Shown: positions 1 to 10,568, numbered from the stretch's first letter. The stretch: DNA of 42,500 nucleotides from Symbiodinium natans (GCA_905221605.1 CAJNDS010000627.1:1-42500), one strand, 5' to 3'. Translations and numbers: made by a program. Notes: generated by a model from the letters alone, not told the origin.

Positions 1-80
1 TCAATTAATTCATTTATTTCCAAAGGGGGGGGGTGGGGGCTGGGGAATCCCCCCCATTTGGAAATGACTGAACTAATTGA
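1..80. repeat. Foldback with G-rich loop
   Basis: The first 24 bases and the last 24 bases are imperfect reverse complements, starting TCAATTAATTCA and ending GAACTAATTGA. They enclose a G-run and a C-run that can also pair. It borders the hairpin satellite on its right and may be its edge or a separate foldback element. Confidence 0.6.
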
Positions 81-95
81 ACGAAATTATTTAAA

Positions 96-952
96 CTATG
101 GCGGCTCGATTTGGCCAAATTTTGCCGGGCAGCCTGCGGGCAAAATTTGGCCAAATCGGGTTGCTCTTCGTATGCCATGAGTAATGCGCGGCTCGATTTG
201 GCCAAGTTTTGCCCGGAGGCTGCCCGGCAAAATTTGGCCAAATCGAGCCGCGCATTTCTCAGCGCGTACGACGAGCAGCCGATTTGGCCAAATTTTGCCC
301 GCAGACTTCCCGGCAAAATTTGGCCAAATCGAGCCGCGATAGTTTAAATAATTTCGGGCCTCCAGAAAGGCGCGGCTCGATTTGGCCAGATTTTGCCGGG
401 CAGTCTGCGGGCAAAATTTGGCCAAATCGGGCTGCTCGTCGAACGCGATGAGAAATGCGCGGCTCGATTTGGCCAAATTTTGCCGGGAAGCCTCCGGGCA
501 AAATTTGGCCAAATCGAGCCGCGCCTTTCTGAAGGCCCGAAATTTTTAAACTATCGCGGCTCGATTTGGCCAAATTTTGCCGGGCAGCTTCCGGGCAAAA
601 TTTGGCAAATCGGGCTGCCCTTCGTATGCCATGAGAAATGCGTGGCTCGATTTGGCCAAATTTTGCCCGGAGGCTGCCCGGCAAAATTTGGCCAAATCGA
701 GCCGCGCATTTCTCATCACGTTCGACGAGCAGCCCGATTTGGCCAAATTTTGCCCCCGCAGACTGCCCGGCAAAATCTGGCCAAATCGAGCCGCGCCTTT
801 CTGGAGGCCCGAAATTATTTAAACTATCGCGGCTCGATTTGGCCAAATTTTGCCGGCCAGTCTGCGGGCAAAAATTTGGCCAAATCGGGCTGCTCGTCGT
901 ACGCGCTGAGAAATGCGCGGCTCGATTTGGCCAAATTTTGCCGGGCAGCCTC
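96..952. repeat. Hairpin satellite A, about 10 units of ~91 bp
   Basis: Ten palindromic stems start near 101, 190, 280, 375, 463, 557, 645, 734, 831 and 919. Each arm reads GGCTCGATTTGGCCAAATTT followed by TGCC and is mirrored after a loop of a few bases. Stems are separated by ~30-bp spacers of two main kinds, each present in both orientations. Open reading frames here exist in all frames and are by-products of the repeat. The last stem is cut off where CATC-rich DNA begins. Confidence 0.85.
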
Positions 953-1275
953 CCATCATCCCCCATCATCCCCCATCATCTCCATCATCCACCATCATCT
1001 TCATCATCTCCCGTCATCTCCCCCATCCCCTCCCATCCCTCATCCTCTCTCATGATGTGCTATCACCCCTCATCTTGGAGCATCATCTTCATCATCTTCA
1101 TCATCTTCATCAATCATCTTCTTCATCTCCCATCATCTCCGGGCATCATCTCCCATCATCTCCGGGCATCATCTCCCATCATCTCGGAGCGTCATCTTCC
1201 ATCATCTCGGAGCATCATCTTCCATCATCTCGGAGCATCATCTTCCATCATCTCGGAGCATCATCTTCCATCATC
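953..1275. repeat. CATC-rich simple sequence with a ~22-bp subrepeat
   Basis: The stretch is built from CATCATC with CCC, TCC or TTC interruptions. Between about 1180 and 1275 it settles into a regular unit, TCTCGGAGCATCATCTTCCA, repeated about four times. No coding signal is visible. Confidence 0.8.
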
Positions 1276-1355
1276 TTCAGTTTGAAAAAGTACTCAAATA
1301 TTCACCACCTAGACCCATACACCCAAAACTCCGCAAACCGCCCCTTCCCCTTCCA

Positions 1356-1427
1356 GAATTAAATAATTTAAATAATTTAAATCCGAAACACCCCTTTCAG
1401 ATTTAAATTATTTAAATTATTTAATTC
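1356..1427. repeat. Perfect 28-bp inverted repeat
   Basis: Arms 1356-1383 and 1400-1427 are exact reverse complements made of AATTTAAATAATT-type sequence, with a 16-base loop. They lie between simple sequence and satellite B. This could be a small foldback element or a cruciform-forming site. Confidence 0.75.
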
Positions 1428-1436
1428 CGGGGGGGG

Positions 1437-1990
1437 CCAGAAGGAGGACAAAAGTTGGTGTGATTCGCGCGCCTGCGTTTTTTGCTTGCAGAAGGAGGGC
1501 GCGCGAATCACACCAGATTTTGTCCTCTGGGTTTTGTCGGACATGTGAGCAACAAGAAGGAGGACAAAAGTTGGTGTGATTCGCGCGCCTGTGTTTTTTG
1601 CTTGCAGAAGGAGGGCGCGCAAATCACACCAGATTTTGTCCTCTGGGTTTTGTCGGACATGTGAGCAACAAGAAGGAGGACAAAAGTTGGTGTGATTCGC
1701 GCGCCTGTGTTTTTTGCTTGCAGAAGGAGGGCGCGCGAATCACACCAGATTTTGTCCTCTGGGTTTTGTCGGACATGTGAGCAACAAGAAGGAGGACAAA
1801 AGTTGGTGTGATTCGCGCGCCTGTGTTTTTTGCTTGCAGAAGGAGGGCGCGCGAATCACACCAGATTTGTCCTCTGGGTTTTGTCGGACATGTGAGCAAC
1901 AAGAAGGAGGACAAAAGTTGGTGTGATTCGCGCGCCTGTGTTTTTTGCTTGCACAAGGAAGGCGCGCGAATCACACCAGATTTTGTCTTC
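1437..1990. repeat. Hairpin satellite B, five 116-bp units
   Basis: GAAGGAGGACAAAAG recurs at about 1440, 1556, 1672, 1788 and 1903 (period 115-116). Each unit has ~30-base arms, GAGGACAAAAGTTGGTGTGA onward and its near complement ending CACACCAGATTTTGTCCTC. A ~24-base loop holds a T-run. The linker GTTTTGTCGGACATGTGAGC joins units. The sequence is unrelated to satellite A but folds the same way. Confidence 0.85.
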
Positions 1991-3895
1991 TTGGCTTTTT
2001 TTGGTAGCAAACCCACCTGTCAAGGACACCCACACCAGAAACCCCCTTTTTGTGGAAACCTTGAAAGCAAGGTGCTGTGTTGTCCGCTCTCACCTTTCGT
2101 TCGTTGCACGGTTTGTCCCCTTTATTTTTTTTTGCAGAGGGGAGTCCAAGATTTTGAGAGTGTTGCGGGTGTATAGCAAAACCCACTTGAAATGCACCCA
2201 CAATGGAGACCTCTTTTTTTGGCAAACCTTGAAAGACATGTGCTTCTCTGTCCATTCTCACCTTTCGTTCGTTGTGTTTTCTGTCCCCATTCTTTCTTTA
2301 AATATGAAATATTCAAATCATAATTGAAGCGGGGCATCCAAGATTTTTAGAGTGTTTCGGGCGTCGTTTTCTTCCTTCTTCTGTAGCAGAACGCACCTTA
2401 AAAGGACACCCACACCAGAGACTCTGATGCTGTGGAAACCTTGCAGGAAAGGCGCTCCCTTTGTCCACTGTGGCAGTTCTTTCGTTGTATTTCTATGCGC
2501 AAGAGGAAATAGCAGAGGGAAATGATGTTACGTGTATCCAAAATCAGGGTGTCCTTTTCTTACTTTTCTGTAGCAAAACCCACCTTTCAAGGACACCCAC
2601 ACCGGAGACACAAATTTTATGGAAACCTTGAAAGAAAAGGGTGCTTCTTTGTCCACTCTCATCTTTCGTTCGTCAATTTCAATATGAAATATGTAAATCA
2701 TAGTTAAAGAGGGGCGTCCAAGATTTGTTGGGTCTTTCGGGCGTTCTTTTCTTCCTTGTTCTGTAGCAGAACCCACCTTAAAAGGACGCCCGCTCCGGAG
2801 ACTTCTATTGTTTGGAAACCTTGAAAGAAAAGGGTGCTTGTTTGTCCACTCTCACCTTTTGTTCGTTTCATGTTCTGTCACCCTTTTATTAAGTATGGAT
2901 ATGTGTAGATCACTTTAAAGATGGGTGTCCAAGTTGTTTACAGTGTTTCGGGTGTCCTTTTCTTCCTGTTTAAAACCCACCTTAAAAGGACACCCGCACC
3001 GGAGACGCCGATGTTTTGGAAACCTTGAAGGAAAGGCGCTCCCTTTTTCTACTGTGGCCTTCCTTTCGTCTTATTTCTTTGCACAAGAGGAAATAAAAGA
3101 AAGACATCATGTTACATGCATCCAAAATTAGGGTGTCCTTTTCTTCTTTCTTCTGTAGCAAAACCCACCTGAAAGGGACACCCACACCGGAGACCTCTGT
3201 TCTTTGGAAACCTTGAACTTTATTTTCTTTTTTGTACCCTTTATTTAATTAAGTATGACATATTGAAATCATATTCAAAGAGCGGCGTCCAAGATTTTTA
3301 GAGTGTTTCGGGCGTCCTTTTTCTTCCTGTTTCTGTAGCAAAAAACCCACCTTAGAAGGTCACCCACACCAGAGACCGCAAGGGGAAATGACAGAAGGAA
3401 ATCGCGTTACGTGTATCCAAAATTAGGATGTCCTTTTCTTCTTTTTCTGTAGCACAACCCACCTGAAGAGGACACCCACACCGGAGGGGTTTTTAAAAAC
3501 CTTCAAAGAAAAGTAAGGTGCTTCTTTGTCCACTCTCACCTTTCGTTCGTTTCATTTTCTGTCCCCGTTTATTTAGATATGAAATGTTTAAACTATATTT
3601 CAAGAGGGGTGTCCAAGATTTTGAGAGTTCTTCGGGCGTCCTTTTCTTCCTGTTTCTGTAGCGAAACCCACCGACTCCGATGTTTTGGAAACCTTGAAGG
3701 AAAGGCGCTCCCTTGTCCACTGCGGCCTTCCATTCGTTTTTTTTCTTTGCGCAAGAGGACACAAAAGAAAGACATGATGTGACATGTATCCAAAATTAGG
3801 GTGTCCTTTTCTTCTTTTTTCTGTAACAAGACTCACCTTAAAAGGACGCCCGCGCCGGAGACTTCCAGTTTTTAGAAACCTTGAAAGAAAACAGG
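1990..3895. repeat. Degenerate ~180-bp tandem array C
   Basis: About eleven modules share GTAGCAAAACCCACC, then AAAAGGACACCC, CACCGGAGAC, TTTGGAAACCTTGAAAG and TGTCCACTCTCACCTTTCG. Two spacer types alternate: one contains ATATGAAATATTTAAATCAT, the other GCGCAAGAGGAAAT. In most modules GGGTGTCCTTTT and AAAAGGACACCC face each other across ~25 bases, giving a hairpin. Short frames of 60-130 codons follow the repeat and are not supported as genes. Confidence 0.75.
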
Positions 3896-4085
3896 CCGAA
3901 GACCTAAGATTTTTAGAGAGTTTTTGTTCCCAACAGACAAATCGCGAGCACTGTCCGTCCCCCTAAGATTCTCCAAGAAGTTATGCACCCAACACACAAT
4001 TCGCAAGTGCTGTCCCCTAAGATGTTGAAAGAATCTGTGCTCCCAAAAGACAAATCGCAAGCACCGTCCAAGTAAGATATTCGAA
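3895..4085. repeat. Divergent outlier copies of array D
   Basis: Three ~62-bp units share CCTAAGAT, a variable stretch, GCTCCCAA and CAAATCGCAAGCA. They resemble the regular units that start at about 4.42 kb but have diverged further. Confidence 0.6.
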
Positions 4086-4420
4086 AAGGGTATGCTCCCA
4101 ATCAGTTTTTTCTAAAGAAAAAGACAAGAAGAGAAGAGAGAAGAGAAGTTTGCATGTCTTCCTTCCCTGTTCCTTTCTTCTTCCGGTTCGCTCGCTCGTT
4201 CTGTCTCCCTCTCTCTCGCTCTCTCTTTTTTCTTTTATGGGCGGCATGTCTTGTAGAAATGGAAGACGGAGTGAGACAGGGCGAGGCATAGAGAGAAGCA
4301 TAGACCGTAGGACAGAGAGGGTCTCTTAGCTTCCCCCTTCTCAAGTCCAGCTCAGTTTTCTTTCTTGTGGAAAAGAAAGAGGAAGAGAGAAGAGGAATTT
4401 ACATGCCCACCCTGCCCCTC
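4085..4420. other. Purine/pyrimidine-rich spacer, no gene seen
   Basis: AG-rich and CT-rich tracts. A direct repeat of about 55 bp is present at 4100 and 4352; both copies contain CAGTTTT, an AAAGA-rich run and TGCATG or TACATG. No supported coding region. Confidence 0.5.
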
Positions 4421-5115
4421 CAAAGAGTCAAATCGCAAGCCCTGGTCCCTAAGATTTTGGGTTTAACTTTTGCTCCAAAGAGTCACATCGCAAGCCCTGG
4501 TCCCTAAGATTTGGGGCCCAGTTTTTGCTCCAAAGAGTGACATCGCAAGCCCTGGTCCCTAAGATTTTGGGCGCATTTTTTTTGCTCCAAAGAGTAGCGT
4601 CGCAAGCCCTGGTCCCTAAGATTTTGGGCCCAGTTTTTGCTCCAAAAGGTCAAATCGCAAGCCCTGGTCCCTAAGATTTTGGGTTCACTTTTTGCTCCAA
4701 AGAGTAACATCGCAAGCCCTGGTCCCTAAGATTCTGGGCTCATTTTTTGCGCCAAAGAGTCGAATCCCTAAGATTTTGGGGTCAATTTTTGCTCCAAAGA
4801 GGCCAATGGCAAGCCCTGGTCCCTAAGATTTCGGGGTCGATCTGTGCTCCACAGAGTCAAAGCGCAAGCCCTGGTCCCTAAGATTTTGGGTTTAACTTTT
4901 GCTCCAAAGAGACACATCGCAAGCCCTGGTCCCTAAGATTTGGGGCCCAGTTTTTGCCCCAAAAGGTGAAATCGCAAGCCCTGCTCCCTAAGATTTTGGG
5001 CTTATTTCTTGCTCCAAAGAGTAACATCGCAAGCCCTGGTCCCCAAGATTTTGGAATCGATTTTTGCTCCAAAGAGTCAGATCGCAAGCCCTGGTCCCTA
5101 AAATGTTGGGCTCAA
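4420..5115. repeat. Tandem array D, about 13 units of ~56 bp
   Basis: The unit is TCGCAAGCCCTGGTCCCTAA, then GATTTTGGG, a few variable bases, TTTTTGCTCCAAAGAG. Units repeat about every 52-57 bp, with one shortened unit near 4755. Minus-strand frames of 60-70 codons are repeat by-products. Confidence 0.85.
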
Positions 5116-5681
5116 TTTTTGCCTTTCCCTTCTCTTCTTCTGCTTCCTTTGAACTGATAAAACACAAGAAAGGAACTCATATGATAAGGCAGTGGAAAGG
5201 TAAGCACAGGGTGACTCCCTGCGCGTGGACCTTTCCATAATGCTCCATCATATTCCTCCTCTCGGCCTATCTCTTCTGTTCCTTTCCTTACCCTTCTCCT
5301 TCTCATAGTTCTTCCTTTTTGTTTTTCTCATTTCGAAAAGAAAGAGGGAAGGGAGAAACAAGGGAGAGAGAATAGATAACGAAGAGTGCCATCTTCTCTG
5401 CGCCTTGTTTTGTCTCTCCCTCTTCTCTATTCATCTGTCTTCTATTCTTTTCTTTGCTCTTCCCATTAAATATGCAATCCTTGGTATCTCTTCTCTCTCC
5501 TTCTCTCTTCCTGCAACAGATGTCCTTTTGGATCGTTTTCTGCATCTTAAAAAGGACACCCAAAAGAAAACACTCAGGGTGCCCCCTTTGCGCGTTTGAA
5601 GACACAGAAGGCGATTAAAAGGGACGCCCATGTTGGATTGGCAGCAAACCCAGCTGATGCTCATGATTCTGATTCTCTCTC

Positions 5682-5717
<36 letters not shown>

Positions 5718-6749
5718 GATCCCTACATATGGGCGATGGAACGGGTGTCCTTTTCAATCGTTTTCTGCATCTTCAAGAGAAAAACGGACACCCCACAAGA
5801 AGGAAAAGTAACACAAGAGATAGGGAGGGAAATTGACCCTTTCCTCTCTTCTTATCTGCTATTTTTCTTATTCGCTTCAAAGAAGCAACATAAGGGAAAG
5901 GGGATTTCCTGAAGAGGAGCGAGGGAACCTATCTGTGAAAAGCAAGAATGGTTTTTTCTAGTTCGAAAGGGAATAGGGAGAGACAAGGGAGAGATGATAT
6001 GTACAGCTTTGCGCCTTATATTGTGATTCCGTCTCCTTGCTTCCTGTCTCTTCTATTCCTTGCAGCACGCTTCGAGAAACATAGCATCCTTGTTATCTTT
6101 CCTCTCTCACTTCCCTTTCCCTTCTCTTCTTCTGCTTCCTTTGAACTGATAACACACAAGAAAGGAACTCATATGATAAAGCAGTGGAAAGGTAAGCACA
6201 GGGTGACTCCCTGCGCGTGGACCTTTCCACAATGCTCCATCATATTCCTCCTCTCGGCCTATCTCTTCTGTTCCTTTCCTTACCCTTCTCCTTCTCATAG
6301 TTCTTCCTTTTTGTTTTTCTCATTTCGAAAAGAAAGAGGGAAGGGAGAAACAAGGGAGAGAGAATAGATAAAGAAGAGTGCCATCTTCTCTGCGCCTTGT
6401 TTTGTCTCTCCCTCTTCTCTATTCATCTGTCTTCTATTCTTTTCCTTGCTCTTCCCATTAAATATGCAATCCTTGGTATCTCTCCTCTCTCCTTCTCTCT
6501 TCCTGCAACAGATGTGCTTTTGGATCGTTTTCTGCATTTTCAAGCGAGAAAAAAGGACACAGAATGCGATTAAAAGGGACGCCCATGTTGGATTGGCAGC
6601 ATGCCCAGCTGATGCTCATGATTCTCTCTCTTTCCCTACATATGGGCGATGGAACGGGTGTCCTTTTCAATCGTTTTCTGCATCTTCAAGAGAAAAAGGG
6701 ACACCCCACAAGAAGGAAAAGTAACATAAGAGATAGGGAGGGAAATTGA
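5115..6749. repeat. Direct duplication of ~0.7 kb, pyrimidine-rich
   Basis: Segments 5121-5836 and 6113-6749 are nearly identical. Each starts with CTTCTCTTCTTCTGCTTCC and ends with GATAGGGAGGGAAATTGA. They differ by point changes and by the length of a CTCT microsatellite near 5675-5718 that is nearly absent from the second copy. Both contain GGGTGTCCTTTTCAATCG facing a GGACACCCC, the same hairpin theme as array C. Frames such as 5948-6367 follow composition and repeat structure; I see no conserved protein feature. Confidence 0.75.
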
Positions 6750-7784
6750 AGAACTCCTCATTTTACTTAGTCATTCCCTTTCCTCTCTTCTTATCTGCCC
6801 ATTTTCTGTGCGCCTTGTTGTGTCTCTCCCTCTTCTCCCTTCATCTCTCTTCTAGTCTTTTCTTTGCTCTTCCCATTGAAATGCAACCCTTTTTATCTCT
6901 CCTCTCTTCTTCTCTCTCCCTCCTCTTCTCCTGTTCCCCTCTAAACGACAAAAACGCAAGAAAGGAAGAATAAGAGGGGAATGGAGGCCCTGTTCCTTTC
7001 TTCTCTTCTTTCAATGGATGGGGGAAGTGGGCGGAGTTGGCTCCTTGCCCGTACACCCTCCCCATGCTTCAGCAAACCCCTCCTCTCGCCCTATCGCCTC
7101 TGTTTTTTTCCTTGTGCCCAAACGGAAAACGAAAACGGGTTCCTTTATATGTTCATTGTCCTTCCTTTTGTTTTTTTATTTCACAGGGAAAAGAACCAGA
7201 GAAGAGGAAGATAAGAACGAGAGGTGAGATGAAAACGGCACCATCTTCTCTTTGCCTTATTTTTGCACCTCCCTCTCCTGTCTTCATTTCTCTTCCACTC
7301 TTTTTTTCCATTGCTCTTCCCATAATATTGCATTCCTTTTGATAACTCACAGGAAATTAAAATGGCCTCCTTGTTGTCTCTCCTCTCTCACTTCCCTTCT
7401 TTCTTTTTGTTGTTCTCATTTCGAAAAGACAGAAGGAACGGAGAGATAAGGGAGACAGGATAGATAAAGCAGAGTACCATCTTCTTTGCGCCTTGTTTTG
7501 TCTCTCCCTCTCCTTTATTCATCTCTCTTCTATTCTTTTCTTGGCTCTTCCCATGAAAATTGTGTTCCTCTTATCTCTCCCTCCTTCTCTCCCTTCTCTT
7601 CTCCTGTTCACGAGAGCCTTCGACTTTAGGGTTGAGGAGAAAAAGAAAAGAGAAAAGAGGAACTACCTGGTTCTTGTTCCTGAGGCCACCATAGTACGAC
7701 TGACGTGACAGCAGCGAAACGTGTATGGCTATAAGAAAACCCGAGTCACAGCTTCCAAATAGACCCTATTTAAGCCACCCACGG
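6750..7784. repeat. Degenerate extension of the pyrimidine-rich repeats
   Basis: Partial copies of the preceding unit recur (CATCTTCTCTGCGCCTTGTT, then TCTTTTCTTTGCTCTTCCCAT) with growing divergence. No gene is supported. The last ~80 bases, from about 7700, are unique and lead into the GGGGTCAA array. Confidence 0.5.
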
Positions 7785-7788
7785 GGGG

Positions 7789-7836
7789 GGGGTCAAGGGG
7801 TCAAGGGGTCAAGGGGTCAAGGGGTCAAGGGGTCAA
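7789..7836 (+). repeat. Six GGGGTCAA units at the repeat boundary
   Basis: An exact 8-mer array runs directly into TTTGGGG and TTTAGGG units. To the left there are no telomere-type repeats; to the right they occur throughout. It may be a variant telomeric or subtelomeric repeat, or a slippage product. Confidence 0.8.
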
Positions 7837-8230
7837 GGGTTTGGGGCTTGGGGTTTAGGGGTCGGGTTTAGGGCTCATGGGGTTTTACGGTTTAGGGCGT
7901 TTAGGGTGTAGGGTCTACCCTAAAGCCTAAACCTTTTCTGGGAACCCGTCTTCCTTGCTCCTCGGCAAGGTGGCGGCCGGTTGTCCTCTCCCGTCTTGGG
8001 GGCGTGCCAGGGCTGGGTGGGTAGGGTTTTGGGGTTTAGGCAGTTTTGGGGTTTTAGGGTTTCGGATTTGGGTTGTAGAGGCGCCACGGTTTTAGGGGTG
8101 TAAGGTTTTTGCGACTTAGGCTTTGGGGGTTCAAGCCCCTCATGGGGTTAGTTTGTGGGCTGAAAGGGTGAGGGCTGAACCCTCCCAAAACACTGAGACT
8201 CTTGGGGGGTTTGTCCACAAAGGAAGGAAT

Positions 8231-8321
8231 CTAAGCCCTAAACCCCAAACCCTAAACCCCAAACCCTAAACCCCAAACCCTAAACCCCAAACCCTAAACC
8301 CTAAACCCTAAATCCTAAAAC
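8231..8321 (-). repeat. CCCTAAA array before a putative exon
   Basis: About 12 units with CCCCAAA variants, ending about 15 bases before the AG that opens the exon at 8337. Confidence 0.85.
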
Positions 8322-8336
8322 CCTCCTACAAAGCAG

Positions 8337-8644
8337 TGGTGCTCTTAGACAAGACCAAGAGCAAGACCGCGTCCTTGACGATGCATCGGTCGGCATCACA
8401 GCTCCAGGCTGTCTACAACAGGATTTGGGGTTTGGGGTTTGGGGTTTAGGGTTTAGGGCTTAGGGTTTAGGGTTTAGGGCTTAGGGTTTAGGGCTTAGAG
8501 CTTAGGGTTCAGGGGTGCTTTTCTGAAGCCAGCTTGGAAAGATGTGCACAGCACCCACGTCGAAGCTCGGGCAATGCATCCCCTGGGCCAAGTCAGTTGC
8601 CCAAGAGACGTGGAAACATCCAAAGGTTGGCCAAGCTGAAGCAG
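8337..8644 (+). CDS. Putative two-exon gene fragment (8337-8421, 8533-8644)
   Basis: Exon 1 follows CAAAGCAG and reads VLLDKTKSKTASLTMHR in one frame. It ends at AACAG|GA or, nine bases later, at GGG|GT. Exon 2 follows GAAGCCAG, reads QHPRRSSGNASPGPSQ, and ends at the good donor CAG|GTGAGG. With a GA donor the phases match (2 bases left, 1 base taken). The intron between them is mostly TTTGGGG/TTTAGGG. The donor of exon 2 is followed at once by a pure telomeric array. GA donors are unusual, so exon 1's end is uncertain. The protein is not recognised. Confidence 0.45.
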
Positions 8645-8651
8645 GTGAGGG

Positions 8652-8762
8652 TTGGGTTTAGGGTTTAGGGTTTAGGGTTTAGGGTTTAGGGTTTAGGGTT
8701 TAGGGTTTAGGGTTTAGGGTTTAGGGTTTAGGGTTTAGGGTTTAGGGTTTAGGGTTTAGGGA
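8652..8762 (+). repeat. Pure TTTAGGG array, ~15 units
   Basis: One of the longest uninterrupted arrays. It begins 7 bases after the GTGAGG donor at 8645, so it would be the 5' part of an intron. Confidence 0.95.
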
Positions 8763-9579
8763 TCCAACCCTAAAACCTAAAAACCCAAAAGCCTTAAATC
8801 TGGACTGTCCTACACAATTGGGCCTCGGGAGTCCGCGACAACTACTTCTGAGTTCGATGGCAAAAGCAACAAAAAAAGCACAAGGGTCAAGGGGCATGAG
8901 GATGGAAAAGTGGGGACCCTTATCCGGCATAACCCCTTATACCTTATATAGTCCCTATATACTTAAGTAGCCCTTAGACAACTCCTAAGGTCCCTTGTAA
9001 GGGTCCCTCCTTTCAGGGAAAAGGGGTTCGCGACCCCGAGTAGTACCCCGCAATCCCACTGCTTGAGAGCCCGGACTTCTAAACCGGGCTAGGTGCCCTA
9101 AACCCTAAACCCTAAACCCTGAACCCTGAACCCTAAACCCTAAACCCTAACCCTTTTCTCTCCCCAACCCCAAATATACACATCACGGCTAGCCCTAAAC
9201 CCTAAACCTTAAGTTAAACCCTTGGATTGGACCCTTGTTTGGGTACACTTCGAACTTCCCCTGAGCCTTCCCTAATCCTAAACCCTAAACCCTAAACCCG
9301 AAACACCCCTGAGTCGTCCCTAATCCTCAACCCTGAACATGTGGGCAAGGCGCACTCCGGCGCATTTCATGCCCAAGGCCGGAGGAAGAAGGGATTTGTG
9401 GGCGGCGGGGAGGCGGGAGAAAATATGGGGTTTGCGTTGTTAGGGGTATAATGGGGTTTAGGGTTTAGGGTTTAAAAGGGTTTAAGGTTTAGGTACCTTA
9501 TTGGGGTCCTTATTATGAGGGGATCCTACTATTTGGGGGTGTTGTTTTGGGGGCTTCGGTGGAGGGGCCCGTCTCTCAG
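8763..9579. other. Non-coding interval, probable intron
   Basis: Holds short CCCTAAA arrays near 9095-9150 and 9190-9310, one TTTAGGG array near 9448-9480, and AT-rich unique sequence. No convincing coding segment was found apart from a weak open stretch around 9345-9430. Confidence 0.5.
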
Positions 9580-9629
9580 GGACCCAGGCGGCTTCATGTG
9601 GTGGCTACGTAGATGTGCTTCGGGACTGC
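9580..9629 (+). CDS. Putative exon, 50 bp
   Basis: Preceded by GTCTCTCAG and followed by GTGAGG. Two frames are open; one reads DPGGFMWWLRRCASGL, another TQAASCGGYVDVLRDC. The following intron carries GT, GA, AAG and TA microsatellites. Not linked in phase to a neighbour. Confidence 0.4.
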
Positions 9630-9710
9630 GTGAGGTGTGTGTGTGTGGGTGTGTAGAAAAATATGTAGATTTGTTTATTTATTTGTTTACTTATTTATAC
9701 GTAAACAAAA

Positions 9711-10015
9711 AGAGAGACAGGGAGAGAGAAAGAGAGCGGGAGAGAGAGAGAGAGAGGGAAAGAGAGCGAGAGAGAGGGGCACTGCGAGTCTCACGGGACT
9801 GCGACAGACAACCCGCTTGGCCGTCGCGGCCGGGTCCTCTCGCCAGGGGGGGCTCGCAGGCGTGCAGAAGAACAAGCAAAAGAAGCAGAAGAAGAAGAAG
9901 AAGAAGAAGAAGCAGAAGAAAACGAAGCAGAAGAAGAAGAAGAGGAAGAGGAAGAGGAGGAGGAGGAGGAGAGAAACAGAGAGAGAGAGAGAGAGAAATA
10001 TATATATATATATGT
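9711..10015. repeat. GA, AAG and TA microsatellite cluster
   Basis: GA-rich at 9711-9775, AAG/AGG-rich at 9868-9970, GA at 9974-9996 and TA at 9998-10012. They enclose a GC-rich unique piece. The 168-codon frame across it is arginine-rich only because of the microsatellites. Confidence 0.8.
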
Positions 10016-10237
10016 AGATAGGGGCTTTTATAGTGTAGGATTACCGATCCCTATTTATGATACCTACAAGTCCGTTAGCCAGGATGCCCAGTAGCGCCCT
10101 CATTTCCTTCTCCGCAGAGCTCAGATCCCTTACAAGCCTCATTCACCTGTTGTACGCATGGCTTTCTCGCGTTTATGGTAGCCCTAAACCCTAAACCCTA
10201 CCCTAAACGCTAAACCCTAAACCCTAAACCCTAAACC

Positions 10238-10329
10238 CTTTCATCTTCTAGGAGCTCGAAGCCTCCGCGGATCCTTAGCCCTCAGCCCTGGAAGCCTGTG
10301 AGGATTCAAGGGGTAGAAGGAGGGACCCT
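10238..10329 (+). CDS. Putative 46-bp exon inside a duplicated block, copy 1
   Basis: The exon (10252-10297) lies between TTCATCTTCTAG and GTGAGGATTC. The whole ~90-bp block recurs at 12061-12151 with one internal base change, and CCCTAAA arrays flank both copies. One frame reads SSKPPRILSPQPWKP; another is also open. Both copies keep intact splice signals. Confidence 0.45.
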
Positions 10330-10496
10330 AAACCCTAAACCCTAAACCCTAAACCGTCCTATGTAACCCTATATACACCTTATATAACCCCTATATATAT
10401 ATATACACACCTATGTATAATCCCTATATATACCTTGTATGCTCCTAAATAACCCCTCTACCTTGTAAAGTCCCTGTATACCTAAGCAGCCCCCTA

Positions 10497-10568
10497 AAGA
10501 AACCCTAAACCCTAAACCCTAAACCCTAAACCCTAAACCCTAAACCCTAAACCCTAAACCCTAAACCT
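10497..10568 (-). repeat. Pure CCCTAAA array, ~10 units
   Basis: Uninterrupted units, followed about 45 bases later by the AG that opens the exon at 10614. Confidence 0.95.

Noticed and set aside
96-1055. Overlapping reading frames of 100-236 codons on both strands
   Set aside because: They translate the palindromic satellite and repeat the same phrases (such as AKFGQIEPR) in every frame; a by-product of the repeat, not a protein.
1377-2327. Frames of 60-134 codons rich in ESHQ and LAEGGRANHTRFCP phrases
   Set aside because: Each is a translation of the 116-bp hairpin unit, on both strands.
5948-6367. 139-codon frame with serine- and phenylalanine-rich text
   Set aside because: It crosses pyrimidine-rich duplicated DNA; the second half recurs in another frame context and there is no motif or splice support.
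8652-8762. True chromosome end
   Set aside because: Arrays lie inside the window in both orientations with sequence on both sides; none is terminal.
9515-10021. 168-codon arginine/glutamate-rich frame
   Set aside because: Most of it is GA, AAG and TA microsatellite. Only the short segment 9580-9629 is kept as a possible exon.
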